A stretch of DNA of 64,000 bases from Aquilaria yunnanensis (GCA_039654915.1 CM077594.1:71666393-71730392); one strand, 5' to 3'. Positions 1 to 11,140 are shown, counted from the first letter of the stretch. The notes: generated by a model not told the origin, from the sequence alone. Numbers and translations: made by a program.

Positions 1-848
1 AGAAAAATGCATGGCCATGCTCAGATGAGTTGATATACGATATCAATGTCATCAGTTTAAGTTGGTTTACTCGGTAATCAAGAAACCAAAGATTGGGCTA
101 TATGAGAGTGACACATTCCATGTCTCGTGCTTAGTCTTGATATCTTGGACAAAGGGACAATGGCATATATCAGTGATGATCATAAAGGTTTAGTCGAATC
201 ATCGACAATCTTGTCACTTGGGTAGCAATGATGTGTTGCTAGACACCGCTAATTGCTTATGATCATAAATGTGATTTATGATCATTGCCAACATGGGAAG
301 AGCCTATTGGGTCGCACAGATAGAGCTATTTGGATCATTAGAGTGCATGGGCTAATAATTTGGGTTTTGGTTTCACAATAATTTCGTTTTAATAATGGGC
401 CCAATAGTTGAGCCATTATTAAGCCTGAAATTAAAGCCTAATTGGATTAGGGCTTTGAAACCTATTAGGCCTGGAAGTTGAGTCTCACTATAAATACAAC
501 TTCTAGTGAGAAATTCGCAGCTCTCCTTGCCCTAGCCTCCCAAAAAGACAGCCGCACTCTTCTCTTGCAATTCCTTGGAGGACGTAAGCTAGCACTGCAA
601 GCGCAAGAGAAACGCATCTGCCGAGACGTGGTGGAAGCATGGTGATCCCGAGAGGCTCGTGTGGATACCATAGAGAGCCTGAACACGTCAACTGTTCAGG
701 TTTTGTGATTCGACTCTACAGTTGAGTGAGAGATCTCAACCGAAAATTAGGTATGAAAATTTTTGAGCACCCAGTTTACCCCATTTCACTTGGATCCTGG
801 AGGGTTTCGGTTAAATTCTGTTGCACTGTTTGGCTCCTGTAACCCATC
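1..848. other. Unclassified LTR-like DNA, no gene
   Basis: No conserved protein can be read here. The stretch looks like the promoter half of an LTR on the plus strand. An AT-rich segment leads to a TATA box near 487-496, followed about 30-120 bases later by a C-rich, leader-like segment. It ends abruptly at a truncated family-A LTR near 849. The short minus-strand frames at 465-691 have no recognisable motif and are probably chance. A Ty1/copia-type LTR is one possibility, but no PBS, PPT or second LTR is visible to support it. Confidence 0.35.
487..496 (+). promoter_or_regulatory. TATA box of an LTR-like sequence
   Basis: An ACTATAAATA core sits between AT-rich upstream DNA and C-rich downstream DNA, the usual layout of a plant LTR promoter. 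No transcript data are available. Confidence 0.4.
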
Positions 849-1289
849 AGGATAACCCCACAATTCCACCATTAGACTTAAGTCAAAAGCTTGAACACCT
901 TAAGGTTTATACTAGGACATTTAGGTCCTTATTGCCTTTAGTGTTTCCTTTGTCCAAACTTGTCTTCCATGAGTAATTTGGTCCTCCAATAGCACTTTCA
1001 TACTATTTATATCCTTCCCATAACTCTCCAAGTCTCTTTCTTGAGAGTTTTGCAATTAAGTACCCTAATTTCCAAAACCTTACAAAAAAGTCCATAGGTT
1101 GCTTGACAAACAAGAAATCCTTTAGGCTTTTCTTGGGGGCCAAGTTACCAACTTGGAAAACTTTTAAGGAGGTGTTGATCATGCCTTTTACCCCTCACAA
1201 TTCAATCACTATGGTGAGAATTACACAATATAATGGTTTTTAGCCATTATGACACACATGTAATTCTCACATTTTGTGAGGTCGTAACA
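849..1289 (-). mobile_element. Truncated family-A chromovirus LTR
   Basis: The reverse complement starts TGTTACGACC at 1289 and matches the first ~440 bases of the CrA-1 LTRs (13542 and 19789) and of the CrA-2 LTRs (9644 and 12135). It breaks off on the left near 849, at the motif that reads GGATAACCCCACAATTCCAC in all copies. On the right it abuts the middle of the antisense gene of Tat-1. No internal region or second LTR accompanies it, so it is a solo or recombined remnant. Confidence 0.8.
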
Positions 1290-1291
1290 CA

Positions 1292-2255
1292 CGGAGGACA
1301 TGAACTTGTCCTCGGAGGATAGCCAGACAATGGCTCCTCAAATGGCGAAGGGCATCCTAACCAATGCCACCTTCAAGTCCCTTACGGAGGAGTACCCGAA
1401 TGAAGAGGTCCTCGCTGCGAGGATGTCCGAAAACACTAGCCAGGTAATTTTTGAGCTTTCAGGGACTTAGAAAATTTTTCTAAGTTTTCATATCCTTTTG
1501 ATCCTAACTTGGAGTCTTCATTTTTGCAGCTCTTGGCGGACAATGGCTACTTTAGAGCATGGGTAGCAAAGCAGTCTTTGGTCTAATCTTGGACGGAGGA
1601 GCGCTTGGAGAAGGCCAAGGTGTTTTATGCTAGCTCGGTCATTAAGTATGCTGAGCTGAACAAGATAGCCAAGAAGGAGATGGCCAAACTTCGGGACGAG
1701 TTCTTGAAGAGCCAGGAGGAGCTCTTAAAAGATTCTTCCAAGAAGATGTCTGACCTCGGCGTGAAGGTCATTGAGCTAACTTTGGCAAACAAGGCCTACC
1801 AAGAGGAGAAGGAGGAGGACTTTGCACTCCTCATGAAGGCCCTTGTAGACAACGCCGAACTTTAAGTTGTGGTCAATGCACTGAAGAAAGAGAATAAGAA
1901 GAAGAAGTCGGAGAAGCTAGAGAAGGAGGTTGCCGAGCTGAGGGATGAGCTAGATGCCTTGGGTGTTGCGAAGGACAAAGCTGATCAAGCAACTAAGGTT
2001 GCATTCCAAGATGGCTTTTGTTTGGCTCAACATCAAGTTCTGGCCAAATACTCAGACCTCGACATCTCCTTCTTGGCGGCTCTGGACAACCCCGAAGGGC
2101 CTCGCTGGACATGGTTGAAGATAGAGTACCTCAACCTTCCTTTTGCTCTTCCTCCGGTGCTGAAGGTTGTAACAGAGGATGTTGGCGGTGAAGTAGCTCC
2201 AGATGACGAGGTCCCCTCGATGTCCAAGACCCCGAATAGGCTTTCTTCTTTGTAA
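1292..2255 (+). pseudogene. Antisense extra gene of Tat-1, last two exons
   Basis: This is the 3' part of the extra gene carried opposite gag-pol. The first exon here (1292-1443) encodes a stretch with motif MNLFSEDSQTMAPQMAKG, which also occurs in Tat-2 and Tat-3. A GT...AG intron follows at 1444-1529 (CAG/GTAATT ... TTTTTGCAG). The last exon (1530-2255) encodes a Lys/Glu-rich coiled coil and a conserved tail (DGFCLAQHQVL, PRWTWLK). In-frame stops near 1584 and 1863 break it. It converges on the integrase, whose end lies about 400 bases away. The upstream exons were lost where the family-A LTR begins. Its function is unknown. Related extra ORFs of Tat elements are annotated as 'putative gypsy type transposon' proteins. 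Identity with the Tat-2 and Tat-3 copies is seen; the role is not. Confidence 0.7.
1444..1529 (+). other. Intron in the Tat-1 antisense gene
   Basis: The donor GTAATT follows CAG and the acceptor is TTTTTGCAG. The 86-base intron sits at the same codon as intron 3 in Tat-3 (59437-59534) and Tat-2 (31539-31618), and the flanking exons align between the copies. Splicing is inferred from sequence only. Confidence 0.65.
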
Positions 2256-2640
2256 ATTTCTTCTTTGTAAACTTCCTCTTATATAATTGAAATTTCTTTC
2301 TTTCCTCCAAAATTTGGCTAACTCCCAGGACAAGTTTCTCCTTAAATGATCTTCGGTTCCAAGGGTTAGTTTGACCATTTTCGGTTTAGGACCCTCGGGA
2401 AGATATTTTTTGCCCTTGTTATTAACCATCTTCAGTGAATATCTTTTGGCAAAGCTTTGCTTGTTTTTATCAGCCATGGTCAGTTGAAACACCTTTAGGG
2501 AAAATGTGTCGCTTCCGTAGGAAGATACTTGCACCTTGTTCGGATAGATTCCTTTGGTGGGGCTATTTTCGTTAGAAAATTTTCTAAGTGTAGAATTTTT
2601 TCAAAGCATCTGAATGCCATGTGTTTCTTAGTTCACCACC
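2256..2640. other. Spacer between convergent genes of Tat-1
   Basis: This is AT-rich, untranslated-looking DNA between the end of the antisense gene and the end of integrase. I see no AATAAA here; the nearest AT-rich signal is TATATAATTG near 2280. Nothing else is recognisable. Confidence 0.4.
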
Positions 2641-3640
2641 TTCGGTATCACCGAGCTTTTAGACTCCTGGCCGAAGTTCATCAAGAACCAAATAAGGCCC
2701 TTCCCAGTTTGCCCGAAGTACTCCGTGAGATCGTCTTCGGGGCTCAAACTCAGCCTTTCGGAGGACAAGGTCCCCCTTTCTGATTCCCTTTCGCCTGACA
2801 TGTGAGTTCGCCGTTACGGCTACCCTTTGTTGAAAAGCCTTTCTTCTAAGCTCAGCCACTTCTCTATGTTCGTTAATTAAGTTCAACTTGGTTCTCAATC
2901 CGAGGTTGTTTCCTTCCTTGTCGAACACTTGCACCCTAACCGATGGCTGAACCACTTCGATAGGAATAATGGCCTCCGTGCCGAAGATAAGTGATAAAGG
3001 TGTCTCACCTGTGGCCCTTCGGGGTGTTGTCCGATAGCTCTATAGCACGCTAGGAAGTTATCCTGGCCATTTTCCTTTTGCTTCCATCAATCTCTTTTTC
3101 AAACCATCTTTTATGGTTCTGTTCAACACCTCTACTTGTCCATTGCTCTGAGGATGAGCTACCGAGGCAAAGTGCATTTTTATCCCGAGGTCAGTAATGA
3201 ATTCTTGGAATCCCTTGTCAATAAACTGGGAACCATTGTCGGCCACTATCACCATTGGTATGCCGAATTAGCATATGATGTTCTTCCAGTTGAATTTCTG
3301 TATGTCCTTCATCGAAATGGTTGCCAGGGGCTCTTCCAATTGAATTTCGAGGGTAGCCTCTGGTTGTTGGGGTGTCTTTGGCAATTGTCACAATTCTGGA
3401 CAAATTGCCTTGTGTCCTTCCTTAAGGTACGCCAGAAGTATCCCTGGCGGAGTAGTACTCCTGCCAGAGCGTCAGTTCTTATGTGGGAACAACAGGCCCC
3501 TCATGGACTTCTCTGAGGACTGTCTTGAAGTCCTTTTCGCCGACACACCTCTGTAGTGAACTTGCGTACCTTTGTTGGTATAACTCCTCTTTGATTAGGA
3601 AATATCGTCCGGAACGTCTTTGCACTTTTGCCGCTTTGTG
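2640..3640 (-). pseudogene. Integrase of Tat-1
   Basis: Integrase joins the element DNA to the host genome. Around 3058-3255 the catalytic core is visible with DNGSQF, then HPQSNGQVE carrying the catalytic glutamate. The C-terminal part (2659-2955) has GLRTKLNLINEHREVAELRRKAFQQR in two pieces and ends at NWEGPYLV, typical of Tat-lineage integrases. The N-terminal zinc finger lies just upstream and is continuous with the archaeal-type RNase H frame (EVHEG near 3500). The parts sit in different frames and carry stops, so no intact enzyme is encoded. The downstream neighbour on the opposite strand is the antisense extra gene. Confidence 0.75.
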
Positions 3641-3759
3641 AGGGTCTTTGGGAAGCTCCGAAGTCGTAAGATACTTTTTAATGGGATTTTTCCATCCTCT
3701 TTCCGAGTTTGCTATGCTCATTATTGATATGCTCAGTTGGCTTAATACTTCGGTGGACT

Positions 3760-4140
3760 TTTTCGACTTGGCCAAAATATCTGCTTCAGTATTGTTTCGG
3801 CGAGGCACGTTCTCGATGTGTACCGCATCAAACTCTTGGATGCATTTTTTTGTGAGGTCGTGATACTTTGCCAAGGTTGGGTCCGTCACATTGTAGTCCT
3901 TTGCCATCTGTCGAACCAAAAGTTGAGAATCGCTGCATGCCTTTAGGTTTCTCAAACCAACTCTTCTGGCGAGGCACAAATTTGCTATGAGGGCTTCATA
4001 CTCTGCCATGTTGTTGGTGATGTTGAACCCAAATTTGATGGCTTCCGAGGCTTCCATACCTTTGGGACCACGGAGAATTACTCTGGCCCCTTGGTGTTCA
4101 GAACCGGAGGCCCCGTCAACAAACAGAGTCCACTCAGGCT
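3760..4140 (-). pseudogene. Archaeal-type RNase H (second RNase H) of Tat-1
   Basis: This is the second RNase H domain that marks the Tat lineage. It begins with LFVDGASGSEHQGA (catalytic Asp present) near 4110-4140, continues with NNMAEYEALIA (catalytic Glu), then ACSDSQLLVRQM (catalytic Asp), and ends at NTEADILAKS near 3765. A frameshift near 4080 separates the first motif from the rest. Such domains are thought to supplement or replace the ordinary RNase H in removing RNA from the RNA-DNA hybrid. The same domain is seen in Tat-2 and, degraded, in Tat-3. Confidence 0.8.
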
Positions 4141-4640
4141 CATTCTTACTGAGGTAGGTTGATTTTCCTCGGCAACGGGTACCTCGGTGATAAAGTCTAC
4201 CAATGCCTGTGCTTTTATTGCCTTCCTTGGCTCGTAGGTGATATCATACTCACTAAGCCCGATGCAGCACTTAGATAGCCTTCCCGAGTGGTCTACCTTC
4301 TTCATGATATCCTAAAGAGGTAAGTTAGTTCAGACGATAATGGGGTGCCCTTGGAAATAGGGCCGCAACCTTCTCCTTGCAAGGACTAGGGCATAAATAG
4401 CCTTTTGTAGCAAAGGGTCCTGACTTCGGCACCATGTAGAGACTTGCTCACGTAATATATTGGCCATTGCTTTGCCCCGTTGTCCTTCACCAGTACTGAA
4501 ATTATTGCTTTTTCGATGACGGCAAGGTAGAGTATGAAGGGTTCTCCTTCCCGTGGCTGCCGAAGTGTCAACAGACAAGTTAGGTAGACTTTAAGCTCTT
4601 CCCGAGCCTTTTGGTAGTCTTCATTCCAAAGGTGCACCTC
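4078..4640 (-). pseudogene. Ordinary gypsy RNase H of Tat-1
   Basis: Downstream of RT, the frame at 4386-4637 reads through the connection domain (WNEDYQKAREELKVYL) and RNase H motifs (PFILYLAV, QWPIYYVSKSLHGAE). The frame at 4078-4305 continues with GRLSKCCIGLSEYDITYEPR, the end of the domain before the tether to the second RNase H. At least two frame changes occur. Order and spacing match the copy in Tat-2 (34660-35145). Confidence 0.7.
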
Positions 4641-4784
4641 GGTTCTGAGGTCTGCCCCACTTTTTTCTACTTTAGTGTGGACCTTGAAGAACGGTCGACA
4701 ACGATCCCCATATCTGGAGATGAATCTGCTGAGGGATGTGATTCTTCCCGTGAGTCTTCACACATCTTTCATCATCTTGGGCGT

Positions 4785-5738
4785 TCAGAATCCTAGCAAG
4801 GCCTTGACCTTTTCCGGATTAGCGTCGATACCTCTCTCTAACACCATAAATCCGAGAAACTTACCAGTATTCACCCCAAACATGCATTTTTCGGGGTTAA
4901 GGTGAATTCCAAATGTCCTCAGCTGGTGGAATGTCTCTCCTAAGTCTGTGATATGACTATTAGGCAGTTTGCTCTTAACTATCATATCATCGACGTAGAC
5001 TTCCATGTTTCCCCCAATTTGGGAATCGAAGACCCTGTTCATCAATCTCTGGGATGTGGCCCCTGCATTCTTAAGCCCAAAGGCCATTCTAATGTAGTAG
5101 TATGTACCAGCTTTAGTGATGAAGGCTGTTTTTTCCTCATCTTCGAGGTCCATCCTGATTTGGTGGTACCCGCTAAATGCATCGAGCAAGCTGAGGAGAC
5201 CGTATTCAGCAGTTGAGTCCACCAATTGGCCTATTGGGGGTAGAGGAGATGAATCTTTAGGGCAAGCACCGTTCTCATTTTGGAAGTCGATGCACATTTG
5301 GAGTTTGTCACTCCCTTCTTTTGTGGCGATGACCACGTTACTAAACCATTTGGGATATTTTACTTCCCTTATTACGTCTGCCTCCAACAACCTTTGGATC
5401 TCAAACTTAACGAAGTTGTTCTTGTTTGCCGAAATGATCCTCTTTTTTTGGCGAACAGGCATCGCGTCAAGGCGTATTTTAAGACTATGCTGGATTATGC
5501 GAGGATCTACCTCAGGCATATCCTTCGGCGAGTAGGCAAATAGATATTTGTTCATTAAAAGGAAAGATACAAGCTTTTCCTTGTCACCTTCGCCCAGATG
5601 TTTCCCAATGTGGGTGTTTTGGCTCGGGACAAGCTCCATATTCTCGGTTTCAATTTTGTCTGAGTTGCTTCCCTCTCCTTCTGTAGCTTCTTCGGTTGCT
5701 GTGTCCTTCTCTCCCGAGGTTTCTGTATGCACCTTCAC
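4785..5738 (-). pseudogene. Reverse transcriptase of Tat-1
   Basis: This is the longest clean pol frame of the element (317 codons). It carries PVRQKKR before the fingers, RLLEADVIREVKYPKW, then CIDFQNENGACPKDSSPLPP, LLDAFSGYHQI with a catalytic Asp, and the active-site box YVDDMIV near 5000, followed by KCMFGVNTGKFLGFMV. These are the ordered gypsy RT motifs, and the catalytic YVDD is intact. It copies element RNA into DNA in the virus-like particle. The frame is closed upstream at 5738, where the protease-side frame (5745-5948) begins in another phase, so the polyprotein is broken. Confidence 0.85.
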
Positions 5739-5744
5739 TGGGCT

Positions 5745-6260
5745 CTACCTCACCTTCACGAAGAGCTTTCGGACTTCAGCTTGATCAATGAATATTTTCG
5801 CGTCCCCATCCTTTGTCCCGAAAATGACCGTTAGATACTTCACATCTGGTTGGATGTGAAAGTTTCCTTGAGTTTGCCTTCCCAGGATGGCATTATACGA
5901 AGAGGGGACATCGATGACGATGAGCCTGGTCAGGGAAGAAGTGAACAACTCTCAATTTTTTTGGACAGAAGTTTCCCTTAGCATTAGAGGTAGGTCAATC
6001 CACCCAAGGACAGGGAGTTCGGAAGGACCTACCCCGAAGGTGAGAGATGTAATAGGTTTGAGGTCAGTCTTCACGATGCCCAAGCTTGGCAATCGATGGG
6101 AGAATAAGACATCGGCGTTGGACCCATCGTCTAGGAGCACTCTCTTTACATCCCAGCTCCCAATCCTTGCCATGATAAGAAGCGGGTCATCATGTGGAAA
6201 CACTATGGTAGACCCATCTTTCTGAACAAGCTTGTTCGATGGGTTGCCAAATTCCATCAC
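5745..6260 (-). pseudogene. Aspartic protease of Tat-1
   Basis: The frame at 5952-6260 holds the protease domain with active-site region RVLLDDGSNADVLF, then GVGPSELPVLGWIDLPL. The neighbouring frame (5745-5948) continues with YNAILGRQT, the conserved fold motif before the linker to RT. The canonical retroviral triad is Asp-Thr/Ser-Gly; here it reads Asp-Asp-Gly, and Tat-2 has the same reading. The domain releases the mature proteins from Gag-Pol. A frame change separates the two halves. Confidence 0.75.
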
Positions 6261-6261
6261 C

Positions 6262-7962
6262 GAGATCTCCCTGGCTTTCCTCTTCCTTTATGCTGAGGGC
6301 AATCCCGTGGTGATCGTCTAGATTACTCCTGTTAGGGGTGGGGGATTTTTGTTGCGACTCCGATTCTGACGTCGGTCAGAGTCGTAGTCCTCGTCTTCCT
6401 TTCTTTCCTCCTCCTTCCTTCCCCTAGGAGAGGGTATCCACAGGTACCGACGAAGCTGACCCTGCTTGATCAGGGACTCGATGTACTTCCTGTGTTAGAA
6501 GGAGTCCTCAGTGTCATGGCCGTGGTCCCGATGGAATTGGCAGAATTTATTCATATTCTTTTTGTTGTCTGAGGTCATGACCTTTGGACGTTGAATTTGA
6601 GCTCCCTGCTTCTCCATTTCTCCATGGCCATTAGGATGTTCATCCTCGTGGTATTCATGGGAGTAAAAGTCAATGGCTTTTTCCCGCTCTGTTTCCAAGG
6701 TCGACCCCCTCACTCTGTTGCGTATCGAGGGTATTGGCTTGGTCCTTCAGGGCGAACGTGGTCGGGCTTTGGACCTCCCATCCTCATCTCTTTAGCAATC
6801 ATGTGCTGCTTGGGCCTTCGGTAGAACTCACCGAGGGTATTTGGGGGGTCCTTTGAGAACTCATAGAACAGTTGTGAGTGTCACTGAAGTACCTGTATCA
6901 TGGTGAGGATGCGTATTTCGAGGTAAAAAACCTTTCGACATAGTCATGAATGGTCTCTCCATTCCTTTGCGCTATGTTGAACATTTGAACTGGCATCTTC
7001 ACCGTCGGCCTGCTGCCGATGAACTACTGTGTGAACGCCGTGGATAGCTCTTAGAAACTCATTATAATCCTAGGGGCAAGGGAGTTTTACCACGCAATTG
7101 CCGGGCCGGAGAGGGTTACCTCAAAGCACTTGCAAAGGGTAGGGTCATCGGCACCTTGTAGCACCATACTACGCCTATATTTGGTTAGGTGGGCTTGAGG
7201 GTCATTACGCCCATCATAGGTTTCCAAGCATGGCACTCAAAAGTTGCTTGGCATAGGAGCCTCAACTATTGCTCAGGTAAAGGGTGACTCTTCTCCGGTG
7301 GAGGTCTCGGATAACCTTGACTAGACAGGCTTTCAGGTGATCTGCCTCTCCACTTTCTCCAACCTTTCTTGGATCTTTTCCATGAGGATGGTGGTGCTGG
7401 GCTCTTCTTGCTGCCTGGAGGCCTCCGGCAATGGAGAACGACACCTTCTTTCCGGGGAGTAACTTCGGCAGCAAGGGGATCGTGATCTTCTTTTCGGTGA
7501 TGAATTTCGCCGACGGGAAGTCCTAGCCCCCTTGGACCCCGTTTCTTCAGTATGCCGGTCTCTGGGGGGTACGTCCTCCGTTGAGCACTCATCACGGAAG
7601 TCCCCATTTCCTGAGCTCTAGCGAGTGGACTTCGGGCTTCTCTCCCTAAGGGAAGTGGGTGAGGGGGCCATTCGGCCGGAATGTGGTTATGACCATCTTT
7701 GGTGCAACTGTTGCGTCATTTCACCTACAATAAGGAATTAAAAATCATGTAGGGAGCTCATCGTGATTGTTAGAGGATGTTCATCCTCAAGCAAAGAATT
7801 CCCAGTGGCCGGTTGTTCGGTCACTGGTTGATTCTCCGGCACAGATGGGGACTTTGGGAGTCCTTTATCCTTAGAACACCGAGTCTCAATGACGGCTACC
7901 TTTGGGTGGGTTCCCACAAATGGCGCCAAATGATGCCTAGAGGCATCTTCGTTGTACAACAT
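6262..7962 (-). pseudogene. Gag of Tat-1
   Basis: Gag is the structural capsid/nucleocapsid protein. It starts at ATG 7962-7960, inside the 5' LTR (LTR end at 7931), and reads NEDASRHHLAPFVGTHP across the PBS. The first frame stops at 7738. Gag domain remnants follow: PSNF and YDGRNDPQAHLTKYRR near 7170-7260, then an Arg/Glu-rich region, and a His-Cys segment FCQFHRDHGHDTEDSF at 6495-6560 in place of a standard CCHC knuckle. The same His-Cys segment is seen in Tat-2. Several stops and frameshifts make it non-functional. Confidence 0.7.
7912..7928 (-). other. Primer-binding site of Tat-1
   Basis: On the minus strand TGGCGCCATTTGTGGGA starts 2 bases after the LTR end. Its first seven bases pair with the CGGCGCCA 3' end of plant tRNA-Asp, and the same site is TGGCGCCGT in Tat-4. 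The tRNA assignment is an inference. Confidence 0.6.
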
Positions 7963-8781
7963 GGTTGGCCTGAGAGGGACTTCTGGAATGAAGATGCTGG
8001 TATGGGAGACTTCCAGCGTGAGATTGCATGAAACGCTAAAAAAAATAGGGGTTAGGAGGTCCTAAGAATGTGTTTCCGGGGGACGAGCCTTCGATGCCCA
8101 AGTCAGTATTTGGCATGTAAAGAGAGGTGAATGGAGAGTAGAGAGTATTGTTCTCTTGAGAGTTCTGCCTTTTGTATATATCCATACCCTTACCAAGGTC
8201 ATTTTCCCAAGTATTTATAAGAGACATTGGGAGAAGTCCGTTTGACACAGCTCGCTCAGATCATTACACATGTTCGGTTAGGCGCCGTCCGTACCCTTGG
8301 GGATGGGGATCTCCAGCTGGCCGTAGGCCATTCTAGGCCGAAGTCAGGGCCGTTGGAGGCCTGTGTGTCAGGGGCATGTGCGAGCTCTCTATGTCAAAGG
8401 CTCCTTAACCGTTTTTGTCGTGTTCACAAGACCTCTTCGGGATATGAGGGCTTCTTGCCAAGGTCACCCTAATTACTCAGAAGGCCCCTCGTCACAGAGA
8501 TTCCCTTCGGAGGATGTTTTGCCCTGCTGAGGATGGTGAGTCTACTATTCCCGAAGTTGGTCAGGTCATTTTACCGATGGTGGTAGCGCACCATTTTCCC
8601 GAGGTCAATCCTGTTATTCTCGAGGGTAATGGTGGATAACAAAGGTCTGGGGATCAAGGACTGCGGACCCTATTTTCACGAGGTTGGAGCTCGGATTCCC
8701 CAAGGATAATGTTCGTCCTTTTTTAGGGTGGTACATTTTCATAGCTTGGAGGTTTGAAGGGTAATAGCCCTTTGCCTATCA
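7931..8781 (-). repeat. 5' LTR of Tat-1
   Basis: The 851-base LTR runs on the minus strand from TGATAGGCAAAGGGCTATTA at 8781 to GGCATCA at 7931, so its ends form TGAT...ATCA. A TATA box (TTATAAATAC) lies near 8211-8220. The last 32 bases contain the gag ATG. The terminal hairpin (8762-8781) has one mismatched pair in this copy. Confidence 0.8.
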
Positions 8782-9644
8782 CCATGGATGTTTGAAAATT
8801 GAAAAAAATAGTCCATGAGAGTAAGAGAACCTTTACCAGAGTGGGTAGGCAGAAAATCAAGCTTGATCCTTGAAGCATCCAAGCAATAGCCCTAGGTTTC
8901 TTCCAATTGCTTCCTTTTGCCTTTAATTTCAATCAAATGCAAGTTTGAAGGTGTGGTGGCTATAGAGGAAGTGTGGCTGTGTTCTTAGGCTGAAGGAGGA
9001 CAAAAATGAGAGAGGGATAAGTGATTTGGCCACTCAAATGGCCTTAAATGAGCTTAAGGGCACAAAACACACTTAACAAGCTTAACCTTGCTTTATGTCG
9101 TTTTCCTTATCACTAATTATGGTTTTTTTTCCTTTAAATCATTGGTACACATGTGCCCAACATTTTCACTAATTATCAAGTCTTGGCTGCCTCCCCCATG
9201 GTGCGATAACCCCACAATTCCACCCTCAGACTTAAGTCAAAAGCTTGAACACGTTAAAGTTTACACTAAGACATTTAGGTCCTTAATGCCTTTAGTGCTT
9301 CCTTTGTCCAAACTTTTATTCCATGAGCGATTTGGTCCTCCAATAGTACTTTCATACCATTCATTTCCTTTGCATAACTCTTTAAGTCTCTTTCTTGAGA
9401 GTTTTGCAATTCAATACCCGAATTTCCAAAACCTTACAAAAAAGTCCATAGGTTGCTTAACAAAAAAGCAATCCTTAAGGCTTTTCTCAAGGGCTAAGTT
9501 AGCAACTTGGAACACTTTTAAGAAGGTGTTGATCATGCCTTTTAACCCTCATACTTCAATCACTATGGTGAGAATTACACAATATAGTAGTTTTTAGCCA
9601 TTATGATACACTTGTAAGTCTCCCATTTTTGTGTGATGGTAGCA
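8782..9644 (-). repeat. 3' LTR of CrA-2, truncated
   Basis: On the minus strand it starts TGCTACCATCACAC at 9644 and matches the first ~860 bases of the CrA-1 LTR. It stops at CCATGG (8782), where the Tat-1 LTR begins. The remaining ~430 bases of a full family-A LTR are absent. Confidence 0.75.
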
Positions 9645-9657
9645 ATCCTTTCCCCCT
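9645..9657 (-). other. Polypurine tract of CrA-2
   Basis: The minus strand reads AGGGGGAAAGGAT directly before the 3' LTR start. It corresponds to AAGGGGGGGGAGGAT in CrA-1 and primes plus-strand DNA synthesis. Confidence 0.7.
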
Positions 9658-9770
9658 AAAAAATTTTGGTCCTCCAAAATAGCCTTTAGCTTTGGGTATT
9701 CTTCAGGATATATTTCCATAAGGTCTTTTTCAGTTTGCCAAGTTGCTTCTCATTCAAAGTGGTCTGACCA

Positions 9771-11061
9771 CTAAACTTTAACCATGGGAATATGTTTATT
9801 TCTTAACCTTCTGGTATCCCTGGCTAAGATAGCTATAGGTTTCTCTTCATCTGTCAAGTTAGTTTCTAACTGCATGTCTTCCACTACAATAGCATGCTTT
9901 TTTTCTAATAGACACTTTTTAAGCATACTGATGTTAAAAACATTATGAACACCTGACATGCTTGGCGGTAGAGCTAACCTATATGCTACCTTGCCAACTC
10001 TGTCCAAGATCTCTTTAGGACCTATGTATCTTGGAGCTAACTTGGTTCTTTTGCCAAATCTGACAGTGCCTTTGGTTGATGCAACTTTCAACCAAACATT
10101 GTCACCAACCTCAAATTCCATGTCTCTTGTTCTTTTGTTCACATAGGCTATGGTCCTTTCATTGGCTGCCTTTAATCTTTGTTGAATTTTCTTGATTTTG
10201 GCAGTTGTCTCTTCAATAATTTTCGGACACAACTTTAGCCTGTCTGAGGCTTCCACCCAACAGTGCGGTGTCATGCACCTTCTTCCACTTCTGGAAAGCA
10301 TACCTATCTCTAGTGTTTCTCCACCACATCTCTGCACTGCCTACCAAGTTGTAAATAGCCAGTGACACCTTCTTGATAGAGCTGAGTGACATCCTCTCAA
10401 ACATCTTTTCTATGAAGATTAATCACTCCACAGCTTTCTCTGACCTAGCTCTTCCATCAAACTGTGGAGGTCTTAGGCCTTGGAACCTCTCCAACAGTCT
10501 GACTTCATCTATGCCTTCTCGGTCTTCTGATCTGTGTCTCCTGGATCTGTGAGAGCCCTCTGTATGGTGATACTTTTTATGATCTCTTTGCCTTTTCCTG
10601 GATCTTCTCTCATGGCCTTCCTCAATCTTATTCCTAGTGGAGGAATGGTCGTAGACTAAAGGATTATTCCTGGATACCTGACCAGTCTCAGACCTTAGTC
10701 TTTTTCCTCTTGGATTTCTCCTATCGTCATCTTCCTCCTCAACAGTTTCATCATTTATGTCTTCTAAGCTTCCAGAAGGAACATATTCAGATGTGTTCCT
10801 AGCATCCTCTTCTGGTTGCTGCTGTGCATCCTGAACTGGTTCTGCTAGAGCTACATGGAATCCTTGCTGTTGTGATTGAATAAGTCTTACTACATTTTCA
10901 TTGATTAAAGCTAAGTTCCTCTGAAGCTCTAACCAAACCTGAGGCACTTCAGGGTCTGGTGCCCCCTGTTGGCCATGATTCCCTCTATTCTGTCCATTTC
11001 TTTGTCACCCAGAATTAGTAAGAGGCCTTTGGGGTGGTTCCCCTCTCCTTGTGGGAACCAT
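9771..11061 (-). pseudogene. Gag fused to integrase end of CrA-2
   Basis: Gag starts at ATG 11061-11059 and runs through a charged Ser/Arg-rich region (10423-10947) into the gag core (LRPPQFDGRA, then LAIYNLVGSAEMWWRNTRDRYAF near 10330-10400). At about 10280 the frame passes straight into the integrase C-terminal domain (EASDRLKLCPKIIEE, then DNVWLKVA, RYIGPKEI and HNVFNISMLKKC) and ends in the chromodomain start (RRLRNKHIPMVKV). Everything between, some 3.5 kb by comparison with CrA-1, is deleted. A stop near 10425 separates two gag parts. The product cannot support transposition. Confidence 0.75.
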
Positions 11062-11140
11062 GCTTACTTCCCAAACTGATGATTCATCATAGAGCACATA
11101 TAAAGGTCATCAGTATTTCAAGGGTACTATATGCTGAGTA

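Larger units (their letters stand above)
1290..8781 (-). mobile_element. Tat-1: Ty3/gypsy Tat-like retrotransposon, 3'-truncated
   Basis: On the minus strand the order is 5' LTR (8781-7931), PBS, gag, protease, RT, RNase H, archaeal-type RNase H and integrase. A convergent gene (1292-2255) then lies on the plus strand. The 3' LTR and PPT are missing, because the element stops at the family-A LTR at 1289. The dual RNase H, TGGCGCC-type PBS and extra antisense gene are known Tat-lineage traits. Its outer right end (TGATAGG...) abuts a family-A LTR at 8782 with the flank CCATG. Stops and frameshifts in gag and pol show that it is dead. Confidence 0.85.

Noticed and set aside
465..691. Two minus-strand frames of 62-73 codons in the first LTR-like stretch
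   Set aside because: No motif, Arg/Ser-rich, and they overlap each other in a GC-richer leader; probably chance.
4953..5784. Plus-strand frames of 78-139 codons over the RT of Tat-1
   Set aside because: They are reverse-strand shadows of the RT/protease frame, with no motif, and are not present as open frames over the same region in Tat-2.
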